NCBI RefSeq assembly: GCF_023284025.1
Contig: NZ_JAKIKR010000011.1
Coordinates: 1-64,000 of the forward strand
Origin: Shewanella abyssi
GTDB lineage: Bacteria > Pseudomonadota > Gammaproteobacteria > Enterobacterales > Shewanellaceae
Length of the DNA: 64,000 nt
Direction: 5' to 3'
The position numbers and the translations under genes are program-made. Under the pieces are notes generated by a model, which worked only from the letters and a program-made list of their open reading frames with translations, was not told where the DNA came from and searched no databases. Position 1 is the stretch's first letter. Each line of letters begins with the position of its first letter. This document shows positions 1 to 8,326 of the stretch, one piece after another.

Positions 1-375
1 GCTCCGGTTAACTTAGGGCTACAAAAAGTCGGCGTTCGCCACCTTATGGATAAACGCTTTATTATTGTCGGTGATAACGATGAGCTACTGCTGGAAGTGC
101 TGAAACGGGCCGAAGGCCGCTCAGTATTAGTCCGTAATGCCATGGGCCAAGTTGAAATGATCCAGCTTGAACTGCAAGCCTGTGATGATGCGACAACCTT
201 GACTCGCCACCCCATTCTAGGAGTATCTGATACCGCAACGCTCAATGAAGTGTATTTATTGCTGTCTAAAGAGCGACGAGGTGAAGTGTACATTTACCAA
301 GAAAATGAAGACCATATTGTCGGTGTCATCAACTGGACAATGTTGCAAAAAGAGATCCGTTCAGGGCAGGTTTAA
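1..375 (+). CDS. CBS-domain protein, C-terminal fragment (probable ClC-type chloride channel)
   Basis: The reading frame is open from the first base, so this is the 3' end of a gene that begins outside the window; the ATG at 46 is internal. The visible 124 residues look like the end of a tandem CBS (regulatory nucleotide-binding) module: alternating short strands and helices ending in 'HIVGVINWTML', with a preceding linker 'VRHLMDKRFIIVGD'. ClC-family chloride channels of gammaproteobacteria often end in such a CBS pair, and that is my best guess for the whole protein, but no membrane segment is in view, so other CBS proteins remain possible. No close downstream partner: the next gene starts about 135 bases later. 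Confidence 0.5.
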   Translation, partial: APVNLGLQKVGVRHLMDKRFIIVGDNDELLLEVLKRAEGRSVLVRNAMGQVEMIQLELQACDDATTLTRHPILGVSDTATLNEVYLLLSKERRGEVYIYQENEDHIVGVINWTMLQKEIRSGQV

Positions 376-511
376 TGGCATATTCAGCCAGATTAAAACG
401 GCGATCATACACGTTGGCAACAATGAAGGAATGTTAGTTAAGGATCGACTAAATTTAGACGGTAACGATTAATTGATGTCGCCTCATTGCTATCACCGAA
501 AGGACGCTTCG

Positions 512-1624
512 ATGCTTAGAAAACCCCAAACCCAAATTGCGCTGCTCACGATTGCAGTCCTGTTACTGCTTTATGCTGCTAATTCTCAGTTTAATCCCGA
601 TTATAATAGTGCCGTAATAAAGACTCCTGAGCCGGCCGTAAACCCAGAGTTCATCACCAAAAGCCACAAGCATAAGAATAGATCTGAGTCAGCTAAAGTG
701 GAGTCAAATCAGCAACACATAGTCGCTGCAGACCTTGCTACTGCGGCAGATTCAACGGCAACCCAAATGAGCTTTATTAATGTCTCTGATGACAGGCCAA
801 CGTACGCGCCTAAAGAGATACGTATAAACTCACTCGATGAATTGTCGGCCCTGTTTGATTCGCTAAATTACAATAGCCAAAGCTGGAATGATGGCAACCG
901 AGAAGTGCCGAGGCTGACCTTTAGCTCTGTGAGTGAACGTTGGCAAGAGACCTCGAACAACATTCCTGTACAGCAAAAGAAGATGGTGTTTTTTAGGTTA
1001 ATTGCGCCGCTGATTTTAGTCGCAAATGAAAATATTTTACTCGAAAGGCGCCTTATCGAATCAGCACCTTTAGATGATATTGTATTGCTCAATATTGCCG
1101 TTAAATACAGTATGATCAAAAGCGTAGAGCAAACAATGACCGAACAACAACGGCAACAGCTTTTGCAGGAGATTGACATACTGCCGCCGTCATTAGTATT
1201 AGCGCAAGCGGCTGAAGAAAGTGGCTGGGCAACCTCTCGCTTTACCGTCGAAGGCAATGCATTTTTTGGGCAGTGGGATTTCAGTGGCAACGGCATGATC
1301 CCGAAACAGCAACGTAAAGAGCTTGGCAACTATGGTTTAGCCCGTTTCGATACGCCTTTGGCATCTGTTGAGGGCTATATGCTTAACCTAAACACCAATA
1401 ATGCCTACAAAAAGTTGCGTAGCCTAAGGGCTAGCCTGCGTGCCAGCAACTCCGCTATTACCGGTATTGAGCTGGCAGGCACTTTGGACAAATATTCAGA
1501 AAGAGGCCAAGCCTATATCGATGGGATCCGGCAGATGATCAGTTATAACAAGTTAGATCAAGTTGATGAAGCTTACTTAAGTGACTCTGCGCCGCTTCAC
1601 CTTCTCCCAAGCACTGAACAATAA
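512..1624 (+). CDS. bax: Bax-like glucosaminidase (peptidoglycan hydrolase)
   Basis: A 370-residue exported or membrane-anchored protein of the Bax / FlgJ-like glucosaminidase (GH73) family, expected to cleave the glycan strands of peptidoglycan. Residues 7-24 form one hydrophobic N-terminal segment (signal anchor), followed by a low-complexity linker and a C-terminal glucosaminidase domain around residues 190-345, with the signature 'PPSLVLAQAAEESGWATSRF' (catalytic Glu within it) and 'NAFFGQW'. An in-frame ATG exists at 473, but the ATG at 512 has an AAGGA ribosome site about 8 bases upstream and starts directly before the membrane segment, so I prefer it. Convergent with the chemoreceptor gene; a shared terminator separates them. 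Confidence 0.85.
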   Translation: MLRKPQTQIALLTIAVLLLLYAANSQFNPDYNSAVIKTPEPAVNPEFITKSHKHKNRSESAKVESNQQHIVAADLATAADSTATQMSFINVSDDRPTYAPKEIRINSLDELSALFDSLNYNSQSWNDGNREVPRLTFSSVSERWQETSNNIPVQQKKMVFFRLIAPLILVANENILLERRLIESAPLDDIVLLNIAVKYSMIKSVEQTMTEQQRQQLLQEIDILPPSLVLAQAAEESGWATSRFTVEGNAFFGQWDFSGNGMIPKQQRKELGNYGLARFDTPLASVEGYMLNLNTNNAYKKLRSLRASLRASNSAITGIELAGTLDKYSERGQAYIDGIRQMISYNKLDQVDEAYLSDSAPLHLLPSTEQ

Positions 1625-1674
1625 TGCTACTTTAAGGCTGTAGCACGCAAACGGATCACTACACATGTAAAAGC

Positions 1675-1709
1675 AAAAAAGGGTTAGCTTATTCAGCTAA
1701 CCCTTTTTT
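1675..1709. terminator. Bidirectional rho-independent terminator between bax and the chemoreceptor gene
   Basis: A perfect 9-bp stem (GGGTTAGCT at 1681-1689, AGCTAACCC at 1695-1703) with a 5-base loop, an A-run on the left and a T-run at 1704-1709, so it can serve both convergent genes. Confidence 0.9.
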
Positions 1710-1732
1710 CATAAAGCTTTGCGCTTAAGAAG

Positions 1733-3595
1733 CTACACCTTAAATTTACTCACTGCCTGCAGTAAAAACTCAGCGCGCTCTTTTACACTCTCTGTCGCTG
1801 ATGAGTTCTCTAGCGCGGTATTGGCTGTCTCTTGGGCGATATCTCTAATCACCACCACATTTTTATTCACTTCACTTGCCACCATGCTTTGCTCTTCAAT
1901 CGCTGCGGCTATCTGCGTGCTCATATCCATAATATTGGTCACATCGCAGTTGATCTGCTGTAGAAGTGCCCCGGCAGAAGCTGCCTGTACCGCGCTTTCA
2001 TCGCCTTGTATTCGACTGGCTTCCATCACCTGTACAATAGAGCGAGTTCGACGCTGTAAGGTCTGAACAATGGCGGAGATCTCTTCGGTAGACTCTTGCG
2101 TTCGCATCGCTAAACTACGAACTTCATCAGCGACGACGGCAAAACCACGGCCCTGCTCGCCTGCCCTTGCCGCCTCTATCGCGGCATTTAACGCGAGTAA
2201 GTTGGTTTGCTCAGCTATCGATTTGATCACCCCAAGCACGCGACCAATGGTCTCAGTGTCCTTTTCAAGCTCATTAACGACCAGTGAAGATTCATTAATT
2301 TGCTGTGCCAAAGACTCAATTTTCTCGATGGTATGTTCAACGCCTCTTTGACCGAGCAAAGCATTCTCATGGGTTGTACTGGCTTTATTTGCCGCAAGCT
2401 CAGTATTTTTAGCGATCTCTTCAATCGTTGCGCCCATCTCAGTGATTGCGGTCGCGACCATATCAGTTTCATTTAATTGACTGGCGACACCATTGGATGC
2501 CCGAGTGACATTAGCGGCGAGATCTTGGCAAGAGTGATTCATGGTGTCGACAGATGTTGTTACCTGTTCAATCAGCTCTTGGAAGCTTTCAACCATACTG
2601 TTGAAGTGTTTGGCGATTTGGCCAAGCTCATCATCACTGCTAGCATCACATCGCATCGACAAGTCTTTATTCACTTCGATGTGGGTGATCACCGCGGTGA
2701 TCTGTTTAACAGGGTCAATAATGCTGCGGATAATTAAAAAGGTTGCCCCTGCTAAAGCCAGTGCGATGAGTACTGCTATCAATAAGCCTAAGTAAAATGC
2801 AGACTGTGCTTTATCTTGAATCGCTGTGCTTGCTAAAGCTTCAAGCTGTGCCAAGGCGCTATCAGTATTAGCAACAGCTTGCCTTAACTCACCCATTTGA
2901 CCTTGGGTTATAGATAAACCCAGTTGCTTCTCTTTTATCACCAGCTCTTTAAAGTCAGTATTATATTGTTGAATCAGCATCGATATTTGCTGTGTAGCCG
3001 TCGGCGCTAATATCGATAGGGCTAATACCGACTCGAAGTTGCTTAAACTGTTATCAAACTTTGCCACATAACTTTCGCTACGCCTGAGCATAAAATCTTT
3101 TTCTGCTCGACGTAATTGCAGCATCTGCACCATTAATGCGGGTTGGTCATATTGCTTAACCAGAGACTCAACTTGATGTACTGCATTACGCAGTGTGCCG
3201 TATAAACCTGTCTTTGGCGTTAAACCAATCTGTTGATTCAACACAACGACCTTGCCAAAGGTGTTGCTATATATAGCAAGATCATTGTTGAAGTTAGTCA
3301 GTGCTTTAGTCGGAATCTTGTACTTAGAAAATACACTGTCGAGTTCACGGGTAAGTGACTCAATGTCATTGTTGTTCGATTTGTGCTTATCAACGTATTT
3401 AAGATCCAATCTGGCAAGAAAGTCTTTCTCGTCTCGGCGAAGGCTTAATACTTCGCTTTTAAGACTAGAGATCCCTTGTGATGCTTGAGACAGCTCAGAT
3501 TGAACTTGACCAAAATACAGCTGTAAAGCAAACATAGCAGCGAGTGCAGTAATAGAGACGGTGGCACTTAAAAGTAACTTATGACGGATCAACAT
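1733..3595 (-). CDS. Methyl-accepting chemotaxis protein with HBM-type sensor domain
   Basis: A 620-residue transmembrane chemoreceptor. N-terminal TM helix (about residues 5-25), a roughly 250-residue all-helical periplasmic domain, a second TM helix (about 268-292), a HAMP domain ('[13 protein letters not shown]...') and a cytoplasmic signalling hairpin with the conserved tip '[20 protein letters not shown]'. The periplasmic domain contains the motif LRR-x-EKDF twice ('[11 protein letters not shown]' and '[11 protein letters not shown]'), one in each half; this is typical of the helical bimodular (HBM) sensor known from Pseudomonas McpS, which binds TCA intermediates. Ligand here is unknown. 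An upstream ATG at 3622 is in frame, but the start at 3595 lies right before the TM helix and has a GGGG stretch upstream. Transcribed convergently with bax and divergently from the ocd-like gene. Confidence 0.93.
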   Translation of the reverse strand: MLIRHKLLLSATVSITALAAMFALQLYFGQVQSELSQASQGISSLKSEVLSLRRDEKDFLARLDLKYVDKHKSNNNDIESLTRELDSVFSKYKIPTKALTNFNNDLAIYSNTFGKVVVLNQQIGLTPKTGLYGTLRNAVHQVESLVKQYDQPALMVQMLQLRRAEKDFMLRRSESYVAKFDNSLSNFESVLALSILAPTATQQISMLIQQYNTDFKELVIKEKQLGLSITQGQMGELRQAVANTDSALAQLEALASTAIQDKAQSAFYLGLLIAVLIALALAGATFLIIRSIIDPVKQITAVITHIEVNKDLSMRCDASSDDELGQIAKHFNSMVESFQELIEQVTTSVDTMNHSCQDLAANVTRASNGVASQLNETDMVATAITEMGATIEEIAKNTELAANKASTTHENALLGQRGVEHTIEKIESLAQQINESSLVVNELEKDTETIGRVLGVIKSIAEQTNLLALNAAIEAARAGEQGRGFAVVADEVRSLAMRTQESTEEISAIVQTLQRRTRSIVQVMEASRIQGDESAVQAASAGALLQQINCDVTNIMDMSTQIAAAIEEQSMVASEVNKNVVVIRDIAQETANTALENSSATESVKERAEFLLQAVSKFKV

Positions 3596-3919
3596 ATAAC
3601 CCCAACAGCAAGATGAGAACATCTAGTGAGCAACATTAACGAGGGGCGCGAGTCTACAACATTAAACCAGTCATCACCGCATATTTAATCGTTAAAACCA
3701 CTTTAAGCGAGAAAGGTAGTTTTAAATAGCATCAAACACCAAGGAGGCAGCGATTTAAACCAAACTAACACATTGAATTCCCAGCAATTTAAGCTCATTT
3801 TAATTTGAATGTTTTTTGTACGACATTGTTTGAAGTTAATGTGCTCGGATAGCAATATGAAGTTGATTGACTCATACTGCCCCAACAAATAATATAAAAT
3901 ATACCTTTAAGAGGCCCTC
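3596..3919. other. Intergenic region between divergent mcp and ocd-like genes
   Basis: About 320 AT-rich bases hold the two divergent promoters. Short open frames here have no ribosome site and no recognisable product. I see no clear operator or repeat. Confidence 0.5.
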
Positions 3920-4879
3920 ATGCTAGTCATCAATGCCGAGTCTGTGCACCAGTCTTTAAATTTCAACGAACTTGTCGATGCCCTCGACGAAACATTCTCT
4001 CGTCCCGCAGGTATGCCACAAAGACAGGTCTTTAGTCTTGATGAGTCTTCAAGCCACAGCGATGCATTTGCAGTCTTACCCTCTTGGAACGACAAAACTA
4101 TTGCCGTTAAAGCCTTTACTTACTTTCCGGGAAATCCACAAAAAGATCCTCAGCTTGCCAGCCTCTATTCTAAAATTTTAATCTTTAGCCGAGCCACGGG
4201 TGAGCCACAGGCATTGGTCGATGGCACCAGCGTGACCTACTGGCGCACCGCGGCGGTTTCAGCGCTGGGAAGTCGTTATTTATCCCGTGAAGACTCAAGT
4301 AAGTTGCTGGTGTGTGGCAGCGGTAATTTGGCCTCGTTTATGGCACTGGCTCACGCAAGTGTACGACCAATCACGCAAATCACAATTTGGGGACGTACGG
4401 AAGCTAAAGCACGAGCAACAGTCGAACTTATCCGTGATCAACGCCCAGAAATTGAGGTTATCTATTGTGACAATCTAGAGGCCAGCGTGCGGGATGCAGA
4501 CATCATTAGCTGCGCTACAGGCTCGCCAGCACCACTATTCCCAGGAGAGTGGGTGCAAGCAGGTACTCATACTGATTTCGTTGGCAACCACAACCACGAT
4601 CGCCGTGAATGCGATAGCAACCTCATCCAAAAATCGGCTGTGTTTGTTGATTCAAAAATCAATGTATTTGCTGAGGCGGGAGAGCTGCTCATCCCGATTG
4701 AAGAGGGTGTATTCTCACTCGATGAGGTCAAGGGTGAACTGGCACAATTATGCCAGTCCAAAGTATCGGCCAGAGAAAGTGCTGCACAGATCACCCTCTT
4801 TAAAACAGTAGGCACTGCACTATCAGATCTTGTCGGCGCGCAACTGGTCTACGCTAAAATGTCTCAGAACTCGGCTTAA
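3920..4879 (+). CDS. Ornithine cyclodeaminase / mu-crystallin family protein
   Basis: A 319-residue NAD(P)-binding enzyme of the ornithine cyclodeaminase/mu-crystallin family. Members act as ornithine cyclodeaminases, delta1-pyrroline-2-carboxylate reductases or related imine reductases in amino-acid catabolism; the specific reaction cannot be read from the sequence. Family marks: 'AVKAFTYFPGNP' near residue 60, the substrate loop 'LVDGTSVTYWRTAAVSAL', the Rossmann glycine motif 'LLVCGSGNLA', 'ITIWGRTEAKA', and 'ADIISCATGSPAPLF' with 'GTHTDFVGNHNHDRRE' near residue 215. AGAGG lies 8 bases upstream of the ATG. The gene stands alone, ended by a hairpin at 4897. Confidence 0.85.
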   Translation: MLVINAESVHQSLNFNELVDALDETFSRPAGMPQRQVFSLDESSSHSDAFAVLPSWNDKTIAVKAFTYFPGNPQKDPQLASLYSKILIFSRATGEPQALVDGTSVTYWRTAAVSALGSRYLSREDSSKLLVCGSGNLASFMALAHASVRPITQITIWGRTEAKARATVELIRDQRPEIEVIYCDNLEASVRDADIISCATGSPAPLFPGEWVQAGTHTDFVGNHNHDRRECDSNLIQKSAVFVDSKINVFAEAGELLIPIEEGVFSLDEVKGELAQLCQSKVSARESAAQITLFKTVGTALSDLVGAQLVYAKMSQNSA

Positions 4880-4896
4880 GAATTCATACTTTTCAG

Positions 4897-4927
4897 ACAA
4901 TAAGGCTGCTGTTATCAGCCTTATTGT
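4897..4927 (+). terminator. Probable terminator after ocd-like gene
   Basis: A perfect 12-bp stem (ACAATAAGGCTG at 4897-4908 and its complement at 4916-4927) with a 7-base loop; the following T-tract is short, so it is a somewhat weak intrinsic terminator. Confidence 0.6.
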
Positions 4928-5089
4928 TTCTATTACATTGTCGCCCCACAACCCTGACCCTTCACTAAATCCGATTTAGACTCATCTGCAACAATATATA
5001 CCCAAACAATTATTTATTTTATTTCTGTTTAAACCTTTTTATGGGTTAGCTTTGTCTTATCTATATCGGTAGCACATAAGGAACATGTA

Positions 5090-5623
5090 GTGACAGCACA
5101 ATTAAAGGTCTTGGAGCAGAGTTCATTCAATGAGCCTGACCTTATCGATAGCGCAAAGAGAGGCGACAAAGCTGCATTTAAACAGCTTTACCTACAACAC
5201 CATCGACGTGTTTATGCATTGTGCTTTCGCATTACTGGTCAAGTCGCATTAGCAGAAGATGCCACCCAAGACTGCTTTGTCACCTTGTGGCAAAAGTTGC
5301 CCCAATTTAAAGGCCAAAGCCAATTTACCACTTGGTTACACACGCTATCGGTTAACCAAGCACTCAATAGTCTGAAGAAACATCGCTCTTTTTGGTCTCG
5401 ATTTGTAGCAGCGGAGATCGATGTTGAAGCAGTACAAGATGAATACGAAGATCTCGACAAAATCTTAGTTAGATTGCCAGAAAGAGCTCGAATTGTTTTT
5501 GTACTATTTGCACTTGAAGGCTACAAGCATGAAGAGATTGGTCAACTAATGGGAATAGCGCCTGGTACCAGTAAAGCGCAGTACCACCGAGCGCAAAAAT
5601 TACTCGCTGAGATATTGGATTAA
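5090..5623 (+). CDS. ECF-subfamily RNA polymerase sigma factor
   Basis: A 177-residue extracytoplasmic-function sigma factor. Region 2 covers about residues 18-85 ('QLYLQHHRRVYALCFRITGQ', 'AEDATQDCFVTLWQKL', 'FTTWLHTLSVNQALNSLKK'), region 4 about residues 118-177 ('LPERARIVFVLFALEGYKHEEIGQLMG', 'SKAQYHRAQKLLAEIL'). It starts with GTG at 5090; AAGGAAC lies about 7 bases upstream. It heads an operon with a membrane anti-sigma candidate and the DUF4097 protein, so it probably answers an envelope signal and is held by the next gene's product. Oddly, its last codons have been copied downstream: a degenerate copy of the C-terminus and a 12-bp array follow in the same frame after the stop codon. Confidence 0.9.
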   Translation: MTAQLKVLEQSSFNEPDLIDSAKRGDKAAFKQLYLQHHRRVYALCFRITGQVALAEDATQDCFVTLWQKLPQFKGQSQFTTWLHTLSVNQALNSLKKHRSFWSRFVAAEIDVEAVQDEYEDLDKILVRLPERARIVFVLFALEGYKHEEIGQLMGIAPGTSKAQYHRAQKLLAEILD

Positions 5624-5662
5624 CGATTGAGTATGGATGTGGGCAAGGGTGTGAGTAAGGGT

Positions 5663-5745
5663 ACAGCGCCAGCCACCTGCAAAGCACAATACCACCGAGT
5701 CGATATAACCGAACACAAGTTACTCGCCGAAATTCTGGATTGAAT
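5663..5745 (+). pseudogene. Degenerate duplicate of the ECF sigma factor 3' end
   Basis: Reading on in the sigma factor's own frame past its TAA gives 'TAPATCKAQYHRVDITEHKL', then LAEILD and TGA. This copies the real C-terminus (APGTSKAQYHRAQKLLAEILD) with a few substitutions and a short insertion. It has no start of its own and would be translated only by readthrough, so I regard it as a non-coding duplication scar. Confidence 0.75.
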
Positions 5746-5834
5746 TCTGGATTGAATTCTGGATTGAATTCTGGATTGAATTCTGGATTGAATTCTGGAT
5801 TGAATTCTGGATTGAATTCTGGATTGAATTCTGG
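5731..5834 (+). repeat. 12-bp tandem repeat array, about 8.7 copies
   Basis: Eight identical copies of AATTCTGGATTG run from 5731 to 5826 and a ninth begins at 5827 (AATTCTGG, then diverges). The period of 12 keeps the frame of the upstream sigma gene, and each unit reads Ile-Leu-Asp-stop, the last four codons of the duplicated sigma tail. Such an array can change length by slippage. It lies between the sigma factor and the anti-sigma candidate, about 40 bases before the latter's start, so length changes could alter spacing or mRNA structure. Confidence 0.95.
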
Positions 5835-5875
5835 CTTAAGTACTGAATTAAATATTGTTTAAAAGGAATGCACAG

Positions 5876-6406
5876 ATGAGTCATTCACAAGATAAGTTGC
5901 AGCAATTAATAGCCAAAGCACCTAAATCATTGGCGCCCGAACGTGAGCTATGGAGCGATATAGAGAAGCAACTCGATAAACCCGAATATGCGCAGCCCAA
6001 CCATTGGCGCCGTATTGCCGTAGCGAGTGTAATTTTGTTGACTGGCATATTAGGTACTGCGATGTGGAGCAACGGCGTAATTATGCCGCTCTATACAGCA
6101 CAATCAAATGCATCACCGCTGCTGGTAACGCTATCGGAGATCAAGCAAGAACATGAACAACAGATAGCATTATTGCACCAGAGCCATAAGGTCAATTGGC
6201 AAGCCACTGAGCTTGGTATGCCTCTGAATAAAGGCATTGAACAGTTAAGAAAAGCGGCCGAAAAGATCTATCAAACACTCACTAAGACACCCCATGACAA
6301 AGAGCTATGGCAGCTTTGGCTTTGGACCCAACAAAGAGAAATAGAATTATTGCAGCAAGGGCAAAAGCTGCCCACTGCCGACCAACATCAGGGAGCATTA
6401 ATATGA
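5876..6406 (+). CDS. Candidate membrane anti-sigma factor
   Basis: A 176-residue protein with a charged N-terminal cytoplasmic part, one TM helix (about residues 41-61, 'RIAVASVILLTGILGTAMW') and a C-terminal, probably periplasmic helical part. That layout, plus its place directly after an ECF sigma gene, fits an anti-sigma factor. I see no zinc-binding HxxxCxxC motif and no named domain, so the function is inferred from context. The start at 5876 has AAGGA 8 bases upstream; an upstream in-frame ATG at 5855 has no ribosome site. Its stop overlaps the next gene's start (ATGA), implying translational coupling. Confidence 0.65.
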   Translation: MSHSQDKLQQLIAKAPKSLAPERELWSDIEKQLDKPEYAQPNHWRRIAVASVILLTGILGTAMWSNGVIMPLYTAQSNASPLLVTLSEIKQEHEQQIALLHQSHKVNWQATELGMPLNKGIEQLRKAAEKIYQTLTKTPHDKELWQLWLWTQQREIELLQQGQKLPTADQHQGALI

Positions 6407-7344
6407 ATAAAACACCGCTTATCAGCTTTGCATTGACGGCACTGTTTATCAGCCAAACCACACTTGCTGGTACTGCTGTCGATCAGTCTCAACAAGTTCA
6501 AGGGAGCCCCAAAGTCAGTGTCAATGTACAACGAGGCGATGTGGTCTTTAAGTCATGGGACAAGAACGAAATTAGCGTTAAAGGCGAGCTTGATGAGTTG
6601 AGTGAAGGGCTAACCTTTACTGTGAAAGGTAGCCATGTGGTCATCGAAGACAAGATGCCAAGGCGATACAATGGCAGCAATAAAGATGGCTCGCAACTGA
6701 CCATCATGTTGCCACGGCAAATTAAACTTCAGGCTGAAGCGGTATCGGCCAATTTTAGTATCGATGCATTCACCGGAAAAATGGACATCAGCTCAGTCAG
6801 CGGTGATATCAAAGCCAGTAAACTGACTGATAAAGTCATGCTGCATACCGTATCTGGTGACATCTCCAGCCGAGAGCTTGACGGAAAAGTAATGTTAGAA
6901 ACGGTATCGGGTGAAATTAAAGATACCGATAGCTCTGGTAAGGTCGGTTATCGTCTCGTCAGCGGTGAGTTAACGGCAAATACGACTGCAACTCAAGTCG
7001 TCGTCGAGCTGGTATCGGGTGATGCAACAGTAGCACTTGCCAATATTGATAGCCTTAGTATTAAAACCGTCAGCGGCGATATTGACCTATCCATTGCCAG
7101 CCTTAAAGATAAAGCAAAACTCGGCAGCGTCAGTGGCAATATTGATATTCACTTTATCAACGAGGTCAATGTTTCGTTCGATATTAATGGTGGCCCAGGT
7201 GGCAGCATCACCAATAAGTTAAGCGGTGATAAGGTATCTAAAGAGCAGTATTCACCACAAACGTATCTAAAGTTCCAAGCGGGAGATGGTAGCGCGGACC
7301 TCAATGCGTCAACCATTAGCGGCGACATAAAGCTATCCAATTAG
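6403..7344 (+). CDS. Secreted DUF4097-family beta-strand repeat protein
   Basis: A 313-residue exported protein. The first 25 residues are a signal peptide ending near 'TTLAGTA'. The rest is made of repeated short strands around 'VSGDI' / 'VSGEI' / 'VSGNI' every 15-20 residues, the pattern of the DUF4097 'putative adhesin' beta-helix family. The molecular role is unknown; such genes often lie with ECF sigma/anti-sigma pairs. The start overlaps the anti-sigma stop by four bases (ATGA) and is preceded by GGGAGC. The internal repeats make the gene prone to deletion, and a nearly identical but internally deleted copy of its 3' part lies at 14241-14556. Confidence 0.85.
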   Translation: MNKTPLISFALTALFISQTTLAGTAVDQSQQVQGSPKVSVNVQRGDVVFKSWDKNEISVKGELDELSEGLTFTVKGSHVVIEDKMPRRYNGSNKDGSQLTIMLPRQIKLQAEAVSANFSIDAFTGKMDISSVSGDIKASKLTDKVMLHTVSGDISSRELDGKVMLETVSGEIKDTDSSGKVGYRLVSGELTANTTATQVVVELVSGDATVALANIDSLSIKTVSGDIDLSIASLKDKAKLGSVSGNIDIHFINEVNVSFDINGGPGGSITNKLSGDKVSKEQYSPQTYLKFQAGDGSADLNASTISGDIKLSN

Positions 7345-7420
7345 CCTACAGGCTAGCAATCGTTTCGCTATGAAAAGAGGGAACCTTTTGGGTTCTCTCA
7401 TTTCGCTAATATTATTAACT

Positions 7421-8326
7421 TTACGACTCGGTAGCCTTTAAGAGGAAATCAACGAAGCTTTGAACTGTAGTACTCAAACGTTGGTTCTTAAGATAAACAA
7501 TACTAAAGCTCGCTTTTATATTTGGCATATTCTCAACACTTAGCGCCACTAACCGCCCCTCTTCTATCTCTTTCTTAACCGATAGGTTAGGTGTAATGAC
7601 CACTATATCGCAGTTATACAGAGCCTCCTTGATAGGGTGAAATTGGTCAAACCTCACTAACCCCGCAAAATCATGCCTATCATCATCAAATAAGTCACCA
7701 AATTGATCTGTTAGTTTTTGCGGCATTGAGCGAGGTACAGCTAACGGATAGTCTCTTAAAGTCGGCAAATAAACATGATTTTCAGACAGCAAAGGGTGCT
7801 CTGGTCGACAACAAAAAATAGCATCGGATGCTGGTAGTGGTAGCACCATCAAATCATCTTGCTCATCAAGAGAGGTCGCTTTAGCTTCGGCAATAAATAA
7901 AGATAAACTGCCTTTAAGCAATAGTTGATACAAATGGCTCCATTTATCAACTTTAAGTTCAACACTTATCTTGGGGTTATCCCGGATGAAATGCCCTATT
8001 ACAGGACCAATTAAACTGTTCGAAGGAATAGGGCTGGCACCAATAATTAGGCGTCCAGACTCAATACCTCTAAGAGATTGGATCTCAGATTCTAGATAAT
8101 CTACATGACTAATAATACTTCCGCCATGCTCGAGAACCAATTCACCATAAGTGGTCAGAGACAAACTACTGGCACCGCGGTTTAGTAACTTCACGCCGAG
8201 TAAATCTTCCATTTTCTGGATACTTCGAGATAAAGAAGGTTGTGCCAGATTTAACTGATTGGCAGCTAGGTTAAAGCTCTTTAACCTAGCTAACACCATA
8301 AAATGTTTTAAATGTCTTAATTCCAT
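7421..8326 (-). CDS. LysR-family transcriptional regulator (copy 1)
   Basis: A 301-residue LysR-type regulator: N-terminal winged helix-turn-helix (about residues 1-60, 'FNLAANQLNLAQPSLSRSIQ', 'LLGVKLLNR') and a C-terminal effector-binding domain ('GRLIIGASPIPSN...'). It is convergent with the DUF4097 gene and divergent from the S8 protease at 8976, which it probably regulates. It is paralogous to the regulator at 14641-15537, which has the same placement next to the second protease; both share 'MELRHLKHF', 'QPSLSRSIQ', 'FCCRxxHPLLSE' and the final 'F..F' helix. AAAGG precedes the ATG. Confidence 0.9.
   Translation of the reverse strand: MELRHLKHFMVLARLKSFNLAANQLNLAQPSLSRSIQKMEDLLGVKLLNRGASSLSLTTYGELVLEHGGSIISHVDYLESEIQSLRGIESGRLIIGASPIPSNSLIGPVIGHFIRDNPKISVELKVDKWSHLYQLLLKGSLSLFIAEAKATSLDEQDDLMVLPLPASDAIFCCRPEHPLLSENHVYLPTLRDYPLAVPRSMPQKLTDQFGDLFDDDRHDFAGLVRFDQFHPIKEALYNCDIVVITPNLSVKKEIEEGRLVALSVENMPNIKASFSIVYLKNQRLSTTVQSFVDFLLKATES

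Noticed and set aside
5663-5745. Readthrough-extended sigma factor
   Set aside because: The sigma gene has a normal TAA stop and length; the downstream copy has its own stop and lacks a start, so an extended protein is not called.
7345-7420. Terminator between the DUF4097 and LysR copy 1 genes
   Set aside because: The GGAACC / GGTTC pairing near 7380 is short and bulged, with no clear T-run; not strong enough to list.
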